From JAZQNC01 sp045536155 (GTDB lineage: Bacteria; Bacillota; Clostridia; Oscillospirales; CAG-272): DNA of 7,224 nt. The stretch is taken from the NCBI GenBank assembly GCA_045536155.1, contig JAZSMZ010000064.1:1-7224 (forward strand), in the 5' to 3' direction. The translations under genes were made by a program, and so were the position numbers. Below the pieces are notes generated by a model. That model saw nothing but the letters and a program-made list of their open reading frames with translations, was not told the origin of the DNA and did not search any database. Each line of letters starts with the position of its first letter. Position 1 is the stretch's first letter. Of the stretch, positions 4,938-7,224 are shown piece by piece.

Positions 4938-6521
4938 ATGAGTCAGGTTCTGTACCGAAAATGGCGTCCCAAAACCTTTTCGGAGGTTTGCGGTCAGCGC
5001 CACATAACCGATGTTCTTGCATACGAGGTCGAGCACTCAAAGACCGCGCACGCTTACCTTTTCTGCGGATCACGCGGAACGGGTAAGACAAGCTGTGCAA
5101 AGCTGCTTTCAAAGGCGGTAAACTGCCTTGACAGCAAAAACGGCGAGCCCTGCGGCAAGTGTGCGATCTGTCTTGGAATAGACGATGGAAGCGTTACCGA
5201 CGTTGTCGAGATGGACGCCGCATCGAACAACGGCGTTGACGATATCCGCCGCATTCGCGATGAGGTGGTTTATTCACCCGCCGTTGCAAAGTACCGCGTC
5301 TACATCATCGACGAGGTACATATGCTCTCCCCTTCTGCTTTCAATGCACTGCTCAAAACGCTTGAAGAGCCGCCCGAAAACGTAATTTTTATATTGGCAA
5401 CGACCGAGCTTCAAAAGCTCCCCTCTACGATAATATCCCGTTGCCGCCGATTTGATTTCAGACGAATCTCCACACGTACGATAGCCGACCGTCTTCTTCA
5501 CATCTCCTCGGTTGAAGGAATCGAGATAGAAGAGGATGCCGCGCTTCTCCTCGCCCGACTTGCACAGGGCGGTATGAGAGATGCCGTATCGATGCTTGAG
5601 CTCTGCGCATCGGCAGGCGCTAAAGTAGACACGAACAAGGTTCGTGAAAGCGCAGGTGTTTCGGGAAGAGAAAGCTGTGTCAAGATCGCAGAGGCAGCCC
5701 TCTACGGACGCGCCAACGTCATTTTCACCGAAATCGAACGTCTTCACACATCGTCAAAGGATATCGCAGCATTCTGGCAGGAGCTTGTTTCCTTCTACCG
5801 CGATATGTTCGTTGTCACTCGTCTGAAACGAGATGAGGCTATAGCATATCTCGACCTTACAGCCGAAGAATACAATGAAACGGTAGAAACGGCGAAAAAA
5901 TTCACTTTCGATCTGCTTTATCACCACTGCACTGTGCTCGACGATGCATTTATCGCGATGCAGCGCAACGTAGTATCAAAACGACTTTGCGCCGAATTTG
6001 CCCTGCTCCGCTTAGCAGAGGGACACGATATCACCCCCGATGCTCTTGCATCGAGAATATCGAAGCTCGAATCAGCCGTAAAGCGCATGGAAAACGGCGG
6101 ATTCGTTATGCAAAGCGCTCAGACACAACCGGTTGAAAAAACAATTTCCCAAGCTGTCGAACCGGCTGCTTTGATTGACGAAAAGGAAGCTCAAAAGCCT
6201 CAGACAGAAGAAAAGAAGCCCGACGTTCTTCGTACTATTCCCTACTGGATCGAGATCGTGAGAAAAGCCGAAAGCGAAGACTCGATGATCGGCTCGCTTT
6301 TATCAAAATCAACCGCTTACCGCTCACAGTCGACAGGCAATATCACCATCGTTGTGTCCTCCTCTTTTGCGGCAAGCATGCTTGACAAAAAGGAGACCCA
6401 CCTGCTTATAGCGAACTTGGTTTCCGAATACGAGAGCGCGGGACAGATAATATTCAAATCGGGCGCAAAACCCGAAAACGTTGAAAGCGATGCCCTTGAC
6501 GGTATCGATTTCGACGTATAA
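4938..6521 (+). CDS. dnaX: DNA polymerase III subunit gamma/tau (clamp loader ATPase)
   Basis: This is the clamp-loader ATPase that opens and loads the beta sliding clamp and organises the replisome. From ATG 4938 it has 527 residues (B. subtilis DnaX has about 560). The N-terminus YRKWRPKTFSEVCGQ is diagnostic. Walker A GSRGTGKTS is at 44-52, a zinc module C63-x8-C72-x2-C75-x2-C78 follows, then Walker B with IIDEVHML (123-130), sensor 1 LATTE (153-157) and the arginine-finger motif SRC (167-169). The collar domain runs to about 375. A Gln/Glu/Lys-rich linker (about 391-430) precedes the C-terminal tau-like domain beginning near YWIEIV. ATG 4938 is chosen because GGAG (4927-4930) lies 7 nt upstream and the protein then starts MSQVLYRKW; the in-frame GTG at 4914 would add eight poorly conserved residues. 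It is first of a dnaX-ybaB-recR set. No convincing slippery site for a gamma form was seen. Confidence 0.98.
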   Translation: MSQVLYRKWRPKTFSEVCGQRHITDVLAYEVEHSKTAHAYLFCGSRGTGKTSCAKLLSKAVNCLDSKNGEPCGKCAICLGIDDGSVTDVVEMDAASNNGVDDIRRIRDEVVYSPAVAKYRVYIIDEVHMLSPSAFNALLKTLEEPPENVIFILATTELQKLPSTIISRCRRFDFRRISTRTIADRLLHISSVEGIEIEEDAALLLARLAQGGMRDAVSMLELCASAGAKVDTNKVRESAGVSGRESCVKIAEAALYGRANVIFTEIERLHTSSKDIAAFWQELVSFYRDMFVVTRLKRDEAIAYLDLTAEEYNETVETAKKFTFDLLYHHCTVLDDAFIAMQRNVVSKRLCAEFALLRLAEGHDITPDALASRISKLESAVKRMENGGFVMQSAQTQPVEKTISQAVEPAALIDEKEAQKPQTEEKKPDVLRTIPYWIEIVRKAESEDSMIGSLLSKSTAYRSQSTGNITIVVSSSFAASMLDKKETHLLIANLVSEYESAGQIIFKSGAKPENVESDALDGIDFDV

Positions 6522-6570
6522 ATTCAGCTTATTTTAAATAAAAATATAATGTAAACGGAGAAATGTAATT

Positions 6571-6930
6571 ATGAAAGCAAATCTTCCCAAGGGTATGGGC
6601 GGCGCCCAGAATATGCAGTCCATGCTTCGCCAAGCACAGAAAATGCAGGAGCAGATGGCAGCTCTCCAGGAGGAGCTTGATGCAAGAGAGTATGAGATCA
6701 AGGCAGGCGGCGGTGCCGTTTGCGTAAAGATCAACGGAAAGCTCGAGGTCTCCAACATCGAGATCGATCCCGACGTTGTTGATCCCGACGACGTTGAGAC
6801 TCTTCAGGATATCCTCACAGCCGCTGTCAACGAGGCGATCAAGACCGTCAACGACACGAACAGCGAGGAAATGGGAAAGATTACGGGCGGCCTTAATATG
6901 GGCGGTCTCGGTATGCCCGGAATGTTCTGA
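6571..6930 (+). CDS. ybaB: YbaB/EbfC-family nucleoid-associated protein
   Basis: This is a small DNA-binding protein of the YbaB/EbfC family (yaaK in B. subtilis), which forms dimers that bind DNA and associate with the nucleoid; its exact physiological role is not settled. The 119 residues begin with a Gly/Met-rich segment and a helical, Gln/Met-rich stretch (about 15-40, QSMLRQAQKMQEQMAALQEEL) that forms the dimerising tweezer arm in known structures. The family core follows (AGGGAVCVKINGK, then the acidic IEIDPDVVDPDD), with a Gly/Met-rich tail ending GMPGMF. The ATG at 6571 follows GGAG (6557-6560) by 10 nt. The gene lies 49 bp after dnaX and 1 bp before recR, the standard order. Confidence 0.96.
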   Translation: MKANLPKGMGGAQNMQSMLRQAQKMQEQMAALQEELDAREYEIKAGGGAVCVKINGKLEVSNIEIDPDVVDPDDVETLQDILTAAVNEAIKTVNDTNSEEMGKITGGLNMGGLGMPGMF

Positions 6931-6931
6931 T

Positions 6932-7224
6932 ATGGCGGATTATCCCGAACAGATAGAACGACTTTCCGATATGTTCCGCCGCCTGGGCGGCATCGGCAAA
7001 AAAACGGCAATGCGCCACTCCTTTGCAGTTCTTGATATGAACGAGGAGGAGGTCCGCGATTTTGCGGCGGCACTTATTGCCGCAAAAACAGAGATATGTT
7101 TTTGCAAGACCTGCAAGGGCATTTCCTCAACGGAGATATGTCCCATCTGCTCCGACGAGGGCAGAGACCGCACCACTATCTGTGTTGTAGAGGACTACCG
7201 TGCCGCAATGGCAGTTGAAAAGGT
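6932..7224 (+). CDS. recR: Recombination mediator protein RecR, C-terminus cut by window edge
   Basis: RecR works with RecO (and RecF) to load RecA onto SSB-coated single-stranded DNA during gap repair. Only the first 97 codons of about 198 are present. They contain the helix-hairpin-helix region RLGGIGKKTAMR (17-28), the zinc finger C58-x2-C61...C70-x2-C73, and the start of the Toprim domain (RDRTTICVVED, 78-88). The family usually has LPGIG; here it is LGGIG. The ATG at 6932 starts one base after the ybaB TGA. The only upstream purine patch is a weak GGA at 6919-6921, so translational coupling to ybaB is likely. The frame is open to the window end. Confidence 0.96.
   Translation, partial: MADYPEQIERLSDMFRRLGGIGKKTAMRHSFAVLDMNEEEVRDFAAALIAAKTEICFCKTCKGISSTEICPICSDEGRDRTTICVVEDYRAAMAVEK

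Noticed and set aside
5274..5747. Minus-strand 157-codon ORF antisense to dnaX
   Set aside because: It overlaps the conserved ATPase and collar regions of dnaX and has no domain or start signal.
6125..6400. Possible programmed -1 frameshift in dnaX producing a gamma subunit (A-runs near 6137, 6210 and 6387)
   Set aside because: None forms an in-frame X XXY YYZ heptamer like A AAA AAG of E. coli; GAA AAA ACA and GAC AAA AAG are poor slippery contexts.
6545..6550. TATAAT just upstream of ybaB as a separate promoter
   Set aside because: No acceptable -35 at 16-18 bp (ATTCAG) and no extended -10; an AT-rich spacer can give this hexamer by chance.

Overview
The window looks like ordinary chromosomal DNA from a low-to-mid GC Firmicute, most likely an endospore-forming member of Clostridia. 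This is inferred from three things: the gene order SRP RNA - dnaX - ybaB - recR, which matches the Bacillus subtilis scr-dnaX-yaaK-recR block; a large SRP RNA with an Alu domain; and a PdaA-type deacetylase, a family tied to spore cortex. No taxonomic search could be run. No mobile element, CRISPR array, tRNA or rRNA gene was seen.

Region 1 (1-2880, minus strand) is an arginine biosynthesis unit. argG (argininosuccinate synthase) is followed by argH (argininosuccinate lyase, cut by the left edge). Together they convert citrulline and aspartate to arginine and fumarate. A hairpin separates the two genes. Upstream of argG is a good sigma-A-type promoter (TTGATT-N17-TATAAT), and just beyond it an 18-bp near-palindrome that differs from the ArgR/AhrC ARG-box consensus at one position.

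Region 2 (about 2788-4435, plus strand) is a divergent two-gene operon of secreted NodB-fold polysaccharide deacetylases. The first resembles PdaA (muramic delta-lactam formation). The second is a canonical TFDDG-type enzyme. They are 6 nt apart and end at a strong intrinsic terminator. The first gene has no ATG, GTG or TTG at its obvious ribosome binding site; ATC or ATT sits there instead.

Region 3 (4452-7224, plus strand) is a housekeeping block. Two tandem extended -10 promoters lead into a roughly 310-nt SRP RNA closed by a long terminal helix. It is followed by dnaX (clamp-loader tau subunit), the YbaB/EbfC nucleoid-associated protein, and the start of recR (cut by the right edge).

Nothing here amounts to a new biological system. 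The points most worth checking are the non-canonical start of the PdaA-like gene, the ARG box in the shared intergenic region, and the twin promoters with a palindrome ahead of the SRP RNA.
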